From an uncultured Clostridia bacterium (GTDB lineage Bacteria; Bacillota; Clostridia; Peptostreptococcales; Anaerovoracaceae), in NCBI GenBank assembly GCA_944386595.1, contig CALXBQ010000028.1, positions 1 to 36,049 on the forward strand: a DNA stretch of 36,049 bases, written 5' to 3'. Numbering within the stretch: position 1 is the stretch's first letter; each line of letters opens with the position of its first letter. The notes under the pieces were generated by a model. The model saw only the letters and a program-made list of their open reading frames with translations, was not told where the DNA came from and did no database searches. The position numbers and the translations under genes are program-made. Shown in pieces: positions 7,521 through 15,115 of the stretch.

Positions 7521-9163
7521 AAATAAAAGCTGACAAGATATTCATCAACGCTAAAGCCTACACCCTTGAGGCTGAGGGCGTTTGTAAGGACGCGATTGTC
7601 GTAAAGGACGGACTTTTCGAGTATGTGGGAACGACTTCCGAAGCCCTTGAAAAGTATCAGTCCGACGAGATTATAGACCTGGAGGGAAAGACCGTTCTTC
7701 CGGGAATGGGAGATTCCCATCTTCATTTCTTCGCTTTCTGCCAGACATTCACTACGGTGGATCTGGGGGGCGCAAAGAGCAAAAAGGAAGCTATTGAAAG
7801 GCTTGCCGCAAAAGCCGCCGAGACACCGGAGGGAGAATGGATCAAGGGATCTAACTTCGACCAGTCAAAGTGGGACGATTGTGAGGATCAGCTTCCGACC
7901 AGGGAAGACCTCGACAAGGCTTCGACCAGGCACCCTATCGTAATAAAGCGGGTATGCCTTCACACGGCGGTGGCAAATACCATGGCTCTTGAAAAAGCCG
8001 GTATCGGTAAGGGTTACGAATTCGGAACCGGGGGAACTGTCGAGCTTGACGAAGACGGAATGCCTAACGGAATTTTCAGGGAGCAGGCATCCAAGGTTTA
8101 TGACGAGCTGATTCCGGATCCTTTCCTCATTCCGGAGAATAAGAAAAAATACATGAAAAAGGGATTTGATCTGGCGGTTTCATACGGACTCACCATGATG
8201 CACACCTATGCGGCCGAAATCTGGAAGTATTCGGAGGATATAAATGATTACATCGAGCTTAACAGAAAAGGCGAGCTTCCTGTAAGAATGACCGTATGCC
8301 TGGATTACTTCTACGACAAGCCTTTCGTTACGGAAAAAGAGAGAAGAGATCCGTTCAGGGCCGCACAGTTCGGTACCTTTAAGATTTTCAGCGACGGTTC
8401 ACTGGGCTCAAGGTCTGCAAAGCTCTATGAGCCTTATAACGACGATCCGACGACTGACGGAATTCTCGTAATAAGTCAGGAGGATCTTAACGAAAGGATG
8501 CTCAAGGGCTACGAAATGGGACTGCAGCCTGCAATTCACTGTATAGGAGACAAGGGCCTTGATGTTGTTCTTACGGCTATAGAATACACCCTCGAAAAGA
8601 GCAGGGAGCACGGTATGACAAAGCGTGAGCAGGACGACAGACTTCCTTTCAGAATCATTCATGCCCAGATGGCAAATCCGGAGCTCATAGAGAGGATGTC
8701 AAAGCTTCCTGTGGTTCTCGACATTCAGCCGTCCTTCTTCCTTACCGACCTTCACTGGATAAAGGAACGCGTAGGGGAAAAGAGAGCGGCTATGAGCTAC
8801 ACCTGGAAGAAATATCAGGATGCCGGTCTTTTGATGACGGGAGGTTCCGACTGCCCTGTTGAAATTTTCTCGCCGTGGAACGGAATTTATTCTCTTGTTT
8901 GCAGAAAGGATCTTGAAGGCTATCCTGAAGGCGGAGTTCAGCCTGAAGAGAAGCTTTCAAGGTACGACGCAGTCTGCATGTTCTCGAAGAATATTCCTTA
9001 TGCCAACGGAGAACAGGATCTCATGGGTACCATAGAAAAGGGAAAGTTTGCCGACATGGTGGTAATCGACAGGGATATCTTCACCGTTCCTGAGGATGAA
9101 ATCAAGGACGTTCAGGCTCTGAATACGTACCTTGCGGGAAAAGAGACCTATAGAAGAGCGTAG
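7517..9163 (+). CDS. YtcJ-like amidohydrolase (amidohydrolase family 3)
   Basis: A 548-aa metal-dependent amidohydrolase of the TIM-barrel superfamily, closest by pattern to the YtcJ / N-substituted formamide deformylase group. The metal-binding HxH is at H68/H70 (DSHLHFF), with a preceding VLPGMGDSH block. A distal metal-site aspartate lies in GGSDCPVEIFSPWNG, and IHCIGDKGLD and IIHAQ supply further barrel histidines. The C-terminal GTIEKGKFADMVVID is the usual return to the beta-sandwich. It is cytosolic with no signal peptide. Its ATG overlaps the BTAD gene stop. In context it likely hydrolyses an N-acyl or N-formyl amino compound before or after the M20 enzymes; the exact amide substrate is unknown. 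Confidence 0.82.
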   Translation: MKIKADKIFINAKAYTLEAEGVCKDAIVVKDGLFEYVGTTSEALEKYQSDEIIDLEGKTVLPGMGDSHLHFFAFCQTFTTVDLGGAKSKKEAIERLAAKAAETPEGEWIKGSNFDQSKWDDCEDQLPTREDLDKASTRHPIVIKRVCLHTAVANTMALEKAGIGKGYEFGTGGTVELDEDGMPNGIFREQASKVYDELIPDPFLIPENKKKYMKKGFDLAVSYGLTMMHTYAAEIWKYSEDINDYIELNRKGELPVRMTVCLDYFYDKPFVTEKERRDPFRAAQFGTFKIFSDGSLGSRSAKLYEPYNDDPTTDGILVISQEDLNERMLKGYEMGLQPAIHCIGDKGLDVVLTAIEYTLEKSREHGMTKREQDDRLPFRIIHAQMANPELIERMSKLPVVLDIQPSFFLTDLHWIKERVGEKRAAMSYTWKKYQDAGLLMTGGSDCPVEIFSPWNGIYSLVCRKDLEGYPEGGVQPEEKLSRYDAVCMFSKNIPYANGEQDLMGTIEKGKFADMVVIDRDIFTVPEDEIKDVQALNTYLAGKETYRRA

Positions 9164-9183
9164 CTTGAAAGGCGAGGAGACTT

Positions 9184-10845
9184 ATGAAATTAAACTCTTT
9201 TGATGAAGTAAAGAAAATAACAGAGGAAATGGTGTCCATTCCCAGCATAAACAAGGAACCTGAAGGAGAGACGAAGGTTGCAAAGTACGTTTACGACTAC
9301 TACATGAGCCTTGACTATTTCAGGGAAAACCCCGAGAGAGTCAAAATGTTCAAAACGAAGAACGACTTTGTGGACAGACATTCGACATACGCTTACGTCA
9401 AAGGAACCAAGGGATGCTCTCCGAGGACGGTTATTCTCATAGGCCATATAGATACCGTAGGCGTTGATGATTTCGGCACCATAAGGGAATACGCGTTCAG
9501 ATGCCGTGAGCTTCCTGAAAAGCTGAAGGAGACGTTCAAGCTGCCACAAGAGGTCTTAGACGATATCGAATCCGGAGAATACCTGTTCGGCAGAGGCGCT
9601 CTTGACATGAAGTCCGGAGTAGCCGGCCACATGTATCTGATAAAGTATTTTTCCGAGCATCCGGAAGAGCTGGACGGTAACCTCATAGCCATTGCAGAAT
9701 GCGATGAGGAAGATAATTCCAAGGGAATCATCACAGCCCTTGACGAGCTGGTAGAGCTTAAGAAAAAGGAAGGCTTTGAGTACATCGCCTGTATAAATGC
9801 GGACTACTCTACCAATTACAGTCCGGGAGATGAGAACAGATACATTTATTACGGCAGCATCGGAAAGCTGCTTCCGTGCTTTGTGGCTTTCGGAAAGGAG
9901 GCTCACGTAGGTCAGGCCTTCAGCGCGTTTGATCCGAACCTTCTCATAGCCGAAATTACCAGGAAGATGTCCCTGAACACGGACCTCTGCGATATAGCCC
10001 AGGGAGAGGTTGCCATTCCGCCGATTTCCCTGAAGCAGACGGATACGAAGGGGCCATATACCGTACAGACGGCGCTCACCGCGTTCAGCTATTTCAACTT
10101 CTTCACCCACGGCTGGGATCCGGCCCAGGTTCTGGCGAAGAGCAGAGAGGTTGCAGTCGATGCTTTTGACGATGTTGTGGAATATCTTCAGGGGCAGTAC
10201 AGAAGATTCTGTGAGCTGAGCAAGGTGCCGTATGTCCCGCTGGCCTGGAAAACGAGAGTATATACGTGGAAGGAGTTCTACGATTATCTCGCAGATATTC
10301 ACGGTAAGGATTTTACGGACTATATAGCGAAGTTCACCAGAGAGCTTCATGAAAACGACCCTGAAATGGATCTTAGAATGTTCGGTCTCAGGGTGTGCGA
10401 GGAAGCGTGGAAGTGGAGCGAGGATAAGTCTCCTGCCGTAATCGTATTCTTCGGCTCCGTATTCAGCGCAAGAATTGAGATGACGGGAAGAACGGATAAG
10501 GAAAAGGCACTTCTTTCCGCAGTTGAAGGCGCCGTTGAAAAGATCAGGCCGGAAGCGGAAAGGCAGATTAAGACAAGGATGTTCTATCCTTACATATCCG
10601 ATTCCAGCTTTATGGCTGTATGCGACGATACGCTGGCAGTTCAGGCTCTCAGGGACAATATGCCGCAGTACGGCGTTAAGTATACCCACGATATCGATAA
10701 GATCATGGAGATAAACGTTCCCGTAGTCAACATCGGTACCTTCGGAAGGGACGGCCACATGCTGACGGAGAGGGTGGACATGAAGCAGACATTCAGAAAC
10801 GTTCCTAACATAACGTATGAAACGGTAAAGACCCTTCTCGGGTAA
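9184..10845 (+). CDS. RocB-like M20 family metallohydrolase (paralogue C)
   Basis: A 553-aa RocB-like enzyme with H88/D90 (GHIDTVGVDDFG), D141 (YLFGRGALDMKSG), E175/E176 (CDEED), an aspartate in NADYS, and a C-terminal His in RDGHMLTERV. Where A and B have a DP pair before the acidic ligand (DPEP, DPDY), C has NADY: the ligand position is kept but the preceding residues differ, which may alter specificity. It follows the amidohydrolase by 20 nt with a GGAG site. It is the last gene of the apparent operon, followed by a 113-nt gap with a palindrome and the symporter gene. Three large RocB-like copies within 9 kb is the striking feature of this locus. Confidence 0.82.
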   Translation: MKLNSFDEVKKITEEMVSIPSINKEPEGETKVAKYVYDYYMSLDYFRENPERVKMFKTKNDFVDRHSTYAYVKGTKGCSPRTVILIGHIDTVGVDDFGTIREYAFRCRELPEKLKETFKLPQEVLDDIESGEYLFGRGALDMKSGVAGHMYLIKYFSEHPEELDGNLIAIAECDEEDNSKGIITALDELVELKKKEGFEYIACINADYSTNYSPGDENRYIYYGSIGKLLPCFVAFGKEAHVGQAFSAFDPNLLIAEITRKMSLNTDLCDIAQGEVAIPPISLKQTDTKGPYTVQTALTAFSYFNFFTHGWDPAQVLAKSREVAVDAFDDVVEYLQGQYRRFCELSKVPYVPLAWKTRVYTWKEFYDYLADIHGKDFTDYIAKFTRELHENDPEMDLRMFGLRVCEEAWKWSEDKSPAVIVFFGSVFSARIEMTGRTDKEKALLSAVEGAVEKIRPEAERQIKTRMFYPYISDSSFMAVCDDTLAVQALRDNMPQYGVKYTHDIDKIMEINVPVVNIGTFGRDGHMLTERVDMKQTFRNVPNITYETVKTLLG

Positions 10846-10867
10846 GCCGTACACCGGCAAATAAAGG

Positions 10868-10910
10868 ACTATTCCGGCTGTTTAAATCATTTTTTAAACA
10901 GTCGTATAGT
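10868..10910 (+). promoter_or_regulatory. Palindrome with overlapping promoter-like boxes before the symporter
   Basis: CTGTTTAAA (10878-10886) and TTTAAACAG (10893-10901) form a perfect 9-bp inverted repeat, flanked by ACTAT (10868-10872) and ATAGT (10906-10910). A weak promoter could be TTTAAA (10881-10886) and TATAGT (10905-10910) with 18 bp between, which would place the palindrome exactly over the -35/spacer as an operator. It may alternatively be a weak terminator of the upstream operon. Confidence 0.4.
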
Positions 10911-10958
10911 AAAATATACGTACATATTAATGAGAGAGGATTTCAGAAAGGAATTGTT

Positions 10959-12359
10959 ATGTTTATTTTAGAAGCAATTCAGGCGTGGGGAAACTGGTTC
11001 TGGGGACTTCCTATCCTTTTCCTTATCGTCGGTGGAGGTATCTGGATCGGATGCTGGCTGGGCTTCATTCAGTTCAGAAAGTTCGGCTACATCTGCTCAC
11101 AGACTTTCGGTAAGATGTTCCAGAGGGGCGGAGACGGAGAAGTTTCGCCGTTCTCTGCAGCCTGCGCAGCTCTTGCATCATCCATCGGTGCATCCAACAT
11201 CGTAGGTGTTCCGGCAGCCGTAGTAATGGGCGGCCCGGGAGCAATCTTCTGGATCTGGCTTATCGCACTGATCGGATGCGGTACCAAGTACTGCGAAATC
11301 GCACTTGCTATCAAGTACAGAGAGAAAAACGAAGACGGCGAGTGGAGCGGCGGTGCGCCTTACTATCTGAGAAGCCTTGGAGGCGGAATCGGAAAGTTCC
11401 TCGGAGCATGGTATGCTATCGGTCTTATGATTGAGCTTATTCCTTCCCTCTGCACTCAGGCAATGTCCGCAACGGAGCAGTTTAAGGTATTCGGCGTTGA
11501 TCAGCAGGTATCAGGAACCATCATAGCTATACTGACTGCAATTATCATAGCTGGCGGTGTACAGAGAGTTACCAGGGTTACTGATATCATGACTCCTGTA
11601 ATGGCACTCCTTTACATGGCAGGAGGTATCGTAATCATATTCATGAATGCTGACCAGATACTCCCATCCTTAAGAGACGTATTCGTATATGCGTTCACTC
11701 CACATGCTGCAGTAGGCGGATTCGCAGGTTCCACCATTGCGCTTGCACTCAGATGGGGTGCTGCACGAGGAGTATATTCCAACGAGGCGGGCTTCGGTAC
11801 CGCACCTACGGCTCATGCTACTGCCGAGGTAGATCATCCTATCAGACAGGCATGCTGGGGTGTATTCGAGGTAACCGTAGATACTCTGCTCGTTTGCACA
11901 GTAACCGCACTTGTTACACTTACTTCCGGAATGTGGACTACCACGGAATACGATACGGGAGCTATCGCTCAGGCCGCATTCCACGATGCGTTCGGAACAT
12001 TCGGAGACTACTTCGTTGCGGTTTCCGTATTCCTCTTCGTATTCTCCACACTTATCGCATGCTGTCTGTACGGATGGAAACAGGCAGAATACATGTTTGG
12101 AGTTAAATTCTCCAAGATCTGGAGATTCATCTATCCTGTATTCATGATCATAGCAGCTACAGGTATAAACCTTACTGATATGTACATGATTACAGACGGA
12201 TTCCTGGCATTCATCATGATCCCTAACATGGTAGGACTTATCATAATGGTGCCTCAGGTAAGAAAGCTCCAGTATGAATTCTTCCATACTCCGGGTAAAT
12301 ATTACCTGGCCGATATGGAAGCTAAGAAAGCTAAAAAGGCAGCAAAGAAGGCTTCATAA
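10959..12359 (+). CDS. Sodium:alanine/glycine symporter (AGCS family)
   Basis: A 466-aa multi-pass inner-membrane transporter of the alanine-or-glycine:cation symporter family (AlsT/DagA type), which imports small neutral amino acids with Na+. The family signature is visible as VVMGGPGAIFWIWLIALIG, preceded by SSIGASNIVGVPAAV and followed by GTKYCEIALAIKYRE. A later conserved stretch, RWGAARGVYSNEAGFGTAP, is also typical. About ten hydrophobic helices are apparent, and the C-terminus is a short Lys/Ala-rich cytosolic tail (KKAKKAAKKAS). AAAGGA lies 8 nt before the ATG. The gene follows the M20 operon and probably supplies or recovers amino acids for the same metabolism. Substrate choice among Ala, Gly and Ser is not resolvable. 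Confidence 0.9.
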   Translation: MFILEAIQAWGNWFWGLPILFLIVGGGIWIGCWLGFIQFRKFGYICSQTFGKMFQRGGDGEVSPFSAACAALASSIGASNIVGVPAAVVMGGPGAIFWIWLIALIGCGTKYCEIALAIKYREKNEDGEWSGGAPYYLRSLGGGIGKFLGAWYAIGLMIELIPSLCTQAMSATEQFKVFGVDQQVSGTIIAILTAIIIAGGVQRVTRVTDIMTPVMALLYMAGGIVIIFMNADQILPSLRDVFVYAFTPHAAVGGFAGSTIALALRWGAARGVYSNEAGFGTAPTAHATAEVDHPIRQACWGVFEVTVDTLLVCTVTALVTLTSGMWTTTEYDTGAIAQAAFHDAFGTFGDYFVAVSVFLFVFSTLIACCLYGWKQAEYMFGVKFSKIWRFIYPVFMIIAATGINLTDMYMITDGFLAFIMIPNMVGLIIMVPQVRKLQYEFFHTPGKYYLADMEAKKAKKAAKKAS

Positions 12360-12408
12360 GTTATGAAGTCAGGCAGTTTTATCAGAAATCCGATTTAATA
12401 TGTACGCA

Positions 12409-12445
12409 GGAGTCCATATTAACCATAATATGGACTCCATATTTG
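12409..12445 (+). terminator. Rho-independent terminator-like hairpin after the symporter
   Basis: A perfect 13-bp inverted repeat (GGAGTCCATATTA at 12409-12421, TAATATGGACTCC at 12426-12438) has a 4-nt loop and is followed by ATATTTG. The U tract is weak, so readthrough into the next gene is plausible. A TATAAT at 12446-12451 could serve as a -10 for the downstream genes, but no convincing -35 is seen. Confidence 0.6.
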
Positions 12446-12468
12446 TATAATACAGGGAATTTATTAAA

Positions 12469-13320
12469 ATGAGCAACGGTAAGCAGAACAGCAGTAAAAG
12501 AAGCAACAACGGTAAAAACCGCTATAGATACGGAGTTGGCGCGGGATACCAGAGGCCTAAATGGAAGAAGTACGAGGACGACAGAACGCCTGCAGTGAAG
12601 AAGATTGACATTGTCTGCAGAATACTTGCAATTATTCTTTCTTTATTTTTCTTTTTGAACGTTCACGTTCTCGTAAAGGGCGGAGGTTATAACGACGAAA
12701 AGGTGATCCCTTTCATGGGTATTGCCGCAAGCAAGGTGGAAACCGATGCCATGGAGCCTGAGATACCTGCAAAAAGCGGAATTATCACTTGGGCGAAAGG
12801 TTCATATCAGGTCGGGGATCCGGTTCAGTATACATTAGATGATACCAATCCTGTGAGCCGCGTTAAATACGTTTCGGAAGACGGAGAAACCTATACCCTT
12901 CAGGGCGATAACGAAGGCAGCAGCCGGGAGGTAAGCGAAGATGATATAGTGGGCAAGGTAATATTCAGCTCACAGGGATACTATAAGTTCCTTAAGATAT
13001 ACAGCACTGCGCTTGGAGCAGCCCTTACCGTGGTTCTTTCATTCATACTGCTCTTCATGTCCGACATTCTCATGTTCAGAAAGAGAAAGACCGCCCTCAA
13101 GGAAAAGAGAGCGGAGATTTTGAGAAAGCGTGAAGAGGAAATAAAGAAGAAAGGCATAGAAAACGTTACGGATTTAAGCCCTATTGAAAAGAGGCAGGCT
13201 AAAAAACAGGCCAAGCTTGAAAAGGAACGTAAGGAAATAGCCGAAGAGATGAGACAGCTTCAGGAAAAGATGAAGGCTGAGGAAGAAGAACTTAAGAGGG
13301 GAGATAAGAAGAAGAAATGA
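12469..13320 (+). CDS. SipW-like membrane protein lacking signal-peptidase catalytic residues
   Basis: A 283-aa protein with a basic cytosolic N-terminus (1-46), TM1 (~48-69), an extracytoplasmic domain (~70-175), TM2 (~180-203) and a long charged coiled-coil-like cytosolic tail (204-283, rich in K, R and E). The outer domain follows the SipW/ER-type signal peptidase pattern: MEPEIPAKS, VGDPVQY, LQGDNEG, DDIVGKV, QGYY. The catalytic Ser position of the usual GSMEP motif is Ala94 (DAMEP), the catalytic His position of THR is Ser130 (PVSRV), and the GDN..D aspartate has no clear equivalent. It should therefore be proteolytically inactive. Its stop overlaps the next start (ATGA), so it is made together with the small basic membrane protein. 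A binding or scaffold role is inferred; no function is known to me. Confidence 0.72.
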   Translation: MSNGKQNSSKRSNNGKNRYRYGVGAGYQRPKWKKYEDDRTPAVKKIDIVCRILAIILSLFFFLNVHVLVKGGGYNDEKVIPFMGIAASKVETDAMEPEIPAKSGIITWAKGSYQVGDPVQYTLDDTNPVSRVKYVSEDGETYTLQGDNEGSSREVSEDDIVGKVIFSSQGYYKFLKIYSTALGAALTVVLSFILLFMSDILMFRKRKTALKEKRAEILRKREEEIKKKGIENVTDLSPIEKRQAKKQAKLEKERKEIAEEMRQLQEKMKAEEEELKRGDKKKK

Positions 13321-13796
13321 ATCTGATCCTATACGTATGCTGCATGCTCTCGGGGATGTTTCTCGGAGTAATGTTCTTCACCATAATTGAGAATGCATCC
13401 AAGAGCTTCAGACAGTTCGTAAGAAAGTTCTGCATGAGAGTGGACCTTATATACAGAAGAATAATTATGTGGTTCATGATACTCCTCATGGGTTACATAG
13501 GATATGTCTACATGCCTCTCGGGCTGACGTTTAACGGCCTTATCGCAGGGGCAATAGCAGGCATTTTCATATACTTCAAAGCAGGCGTCACCCTGGGAAA
13601 ACAGGGATATGGCGGCAATCCGTATGCCAAAGGCGGAAAAGGGGGAAAGGGAAAAGAAAAGGTTAACCCCTATAAAAACAACAAGGCAAAAGCCGTATCC
13701 AAGGGAAAGAACAGCGGAAATAAAAAGAAGGGCAAACAGGCGGAGCCTGCAGCTGACGGAAGAAAAAAGGGAAGTCAGATAAAGAGACTTAAGTAA
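13317..13796 (+). CDS. Small membrane protein with Lys/Gly-rich basic tail
   Basis: I do not recognise a family for this 159-aa protein. Three hydrophobic segments are visible (roughly residues 2-24, 48-68 and 72-89). They are followed by a 65-residue tail that is low-complexity and strongly basic (repeats of GGKGGKGK, NKKKGK and similar) and presumably cytosolic. A tail of this kind could touch nucleic acid, ribosomes or acidic lipids. It is translationally coupled to the SipW-like gene (ATGA at 13317-13320), and the PucR regulator begins 1 nt after its stop, so the three genes form a tight unit. The conserved coupling suggests that the two membrane proteins act as a pair. Confidence 0.65.
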   Translation: MNLILYVCCMLSGMFLGVMFFTIIENASKSFRQFVRKFCMRVDLIYRRIIMWFMILLMGYIGYVYMPLGLTFNGLIAGAIAGIFIYFKAGVTLGKQGYGGNPYAKGGKGGKGKEKVNPYKNNKAKAVSKGKNSGNKKKGKQAEPAADGRKKGSQIKRLK

Positions 13797-13797
13797 A

Positions 13798-14997
13798 ATG
13801 ATTAATTTATCTATGCTTTTATCAAACGATCTGTTTTCAGACTTCAGGCTGGTTTCCGGCCGTGAGGGCCTTGAAAACAGAGTCGTATCCACCGGAATCT
13901 TTGACTGGGAGGACGAGGGCAAGCTGAGGGAATATTTTCCTGAAGGAGCGCTGATATTTACTACTCTGTCAATGTATAAGGACGACAGGGAAGGAGCAGA
14001 GGCGGTAATCAGGCTGATGATTGGAAATAAACCCGCCGCCATTGCCATAAAGGACGTTTTTTTCAAGGATATTCCTGACGACGTAAAGGCTTATTCGGAC
14101 CGGAACAAGGTTCCCGTATTCTTCTTTTCAGAAACTTTCATAAACGATCTCCTTCAGATGGTGCAGAATGAGCTTGAAAACGATAAGTACTATTCTGCCA
14201 ACGGCGCTCTCATGGAAACGGTAATAAAGAGCGGAAGCCTTTCCACGGAGGACAAGATATCGGTTCTCCGCACCATGGACATGCGAATAAGGACGGATGC
14301 CATGCTTTCGATCTTTTTTTCAACGGGGGATCCGATGGTATCCGAACCCTTTGAGAAAACCGAGGACTGTTACTATTATACAAGCAGCATAAGAAATGCC
14401 TTTCGAGAGGAAAAGCACGATGAGGATATGGTTCTCACCCTGATTCCGTATAAAAGGGGTCTGTTTGCTCTTTTTTCCTGCGATAAGGGGAAAAAGGACA
14501 GCCTTGACCGCATAGGAGACGAGGTTATCAGTCGTGCAATAACAGGTAACAAGCTTGAGAACGCATATATAGGCGTCGGAAGGCCATTTGACGGGAAAAA
14601 CATCGAAGAGGTGTTCATTTCGTCTGTCGTGGCGAATGCGTCGGCTATAATAGACGGTAAAACGGCAAAGAAGTATTCGTCCATAGGCCCCGATAAGGTT
14701 ATATTGGGCGGAATGAAGTATCCCGAGTCTGTGGATTACCTGAAGGAAGCCCTTTCGGTGGTAGCCGGGGCTGAAAAGACGGGAACTCCTTTCCTTGAAA
14801 CCATCGTCTGCTTTGCAAAAAACGGCGGAAGCATAGAGAAGACGGCGGAAACCATGTTTCAGCATAAAAATACCATAAGGTACAGAATAGAGAGGATAAA
14901 CCAGCTTCTCGGAACGGAGGGTCTCCTTTCGGCAGCCAATCTCGATATGATCGCAAGGATGTATATGGCTCTTCCGTACCTGGAAAATCTCATTTAG
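13798..14997 (+). CDS. PucR family transcriptional regulator
   Basis: A 399-aa regulator. Residues 1 to ~120 match the PucR N-terminal domain (LENRVVSTGIFDWED, FPEGALIFTTLSMY, KPAAIAIKDVFF, VPVFFFSE). The middle (~170-300) resembles a degenerate GGDEF-like sensor region. Residues ~345-395 form the PucR-type helix-turn-helix (SIEKTAETMFQHKNTIRYR, then IERINQLLG). PucR-family proteins control purine, amino acid and other nitrogen-source catabolism. The start has only a weak ribosome-binding site, and translation probably depends on coupling to the preceding gene 1 nt upstream. A strong terminator follows directly. Likely targets are the adjacent ornithine-cyclodeaminase-family/aminotransferase pair or the symporter. 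Confidence 0.85.
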   Translation: MINLSMLLSNDLFSDFRLVSGREGLENRVVSTGIFDWEDEGKLREYFPEGALIFTTLSMYKDDREGAEAVIRLMIGNKPAAIAIKDVFFKDIPDDVKAYSDRNKVPVFFFSETFINDLLQMVQNELENDKYYSANGALMETVIKSGSLSTEDKISVLRTMDMRIRTDAMLSIFFSTGDPMVSEPFEKTEDCYYYTSSIRNAFREEKHDEDMVLTLIPYKRGLFALFSCDKGKKDSLDRIGDEVISRAITGNKLENAYIGVGRPFDGKNIEEVFISSVVANASAIIDGKTAKKYSSIGPDKVILGGMKYPESVDYLKEALSVVAGAEKTGTPFLETIVCFAKNGGSIEKTAETMFQHKNTIRYRIERINQLLGTEGLLSAANLDMIARMYMALPYLENLI

Positions 14998-15031
14998 AAC
15001 GCTTTGTACTATTTACAAAGTGTTCTTTTTT
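14996..15031 (+). terminator. Strong rho-independent terminator after the PucR gene
   Basis: A 13-bp stem (AGAACGCTTTGTA at 14996-15008, TACAAAGTGTTCT at 15014-15026, one G-U pair) with a 5-nt loop runs directly into a T-rich tract (15025-15031). It begins at the PucR stop codon. Confidence 0.88.
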
Positions 15032-15049
15032 AATTTGGGAATTGAACCA

Positions 15050-15078
15050 TTTATAAAGGATATCTTTTGTAATATAAT
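15050..15078 (+). promoter_or_regulatory. Promoter of the ornithine-cyclodeaminase-family/aminotransferase pair
   Basis: TATAAT at 15073-15078 lies 17 bp after TTTATA (15050-15055). It sits just behind the PucR terminator and about 38 nt upstream of the gene at 15116. Confidence 0.5.
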
Positions 15079-15115
15079 GACCTCAAAAAATAGAAACAGC
15101 GAAAGGAGTATGAAC

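Noticed and set aside
9556-10860. 434-aa minus-strand open frame
   Set aside because: It is the complement of RocB-like paralogue C and the long open frame is a by-product of codon bias; no recognisable domain.
11670-12287. 205-aa minus-strand open frame and overlapping Cys/Arg/Ser-rich plus-strand frames
   Set aside because: They lie within the sodium:alanine symporter gene and have unnatural composition.
12446-12451. TATAAT before the SipW-like gene as a full promoter
   Set aside because: No acceptable -35 at 16-18 bp; that position is inside the terminator hairpin.
15020-15115. N-terminal extension of ornithine-cyclodeaminase-family copy 1
   Set aside because: This stretch contains the end of the PucR terminator and the promoter; AAAGGAG supports ATG 15116.
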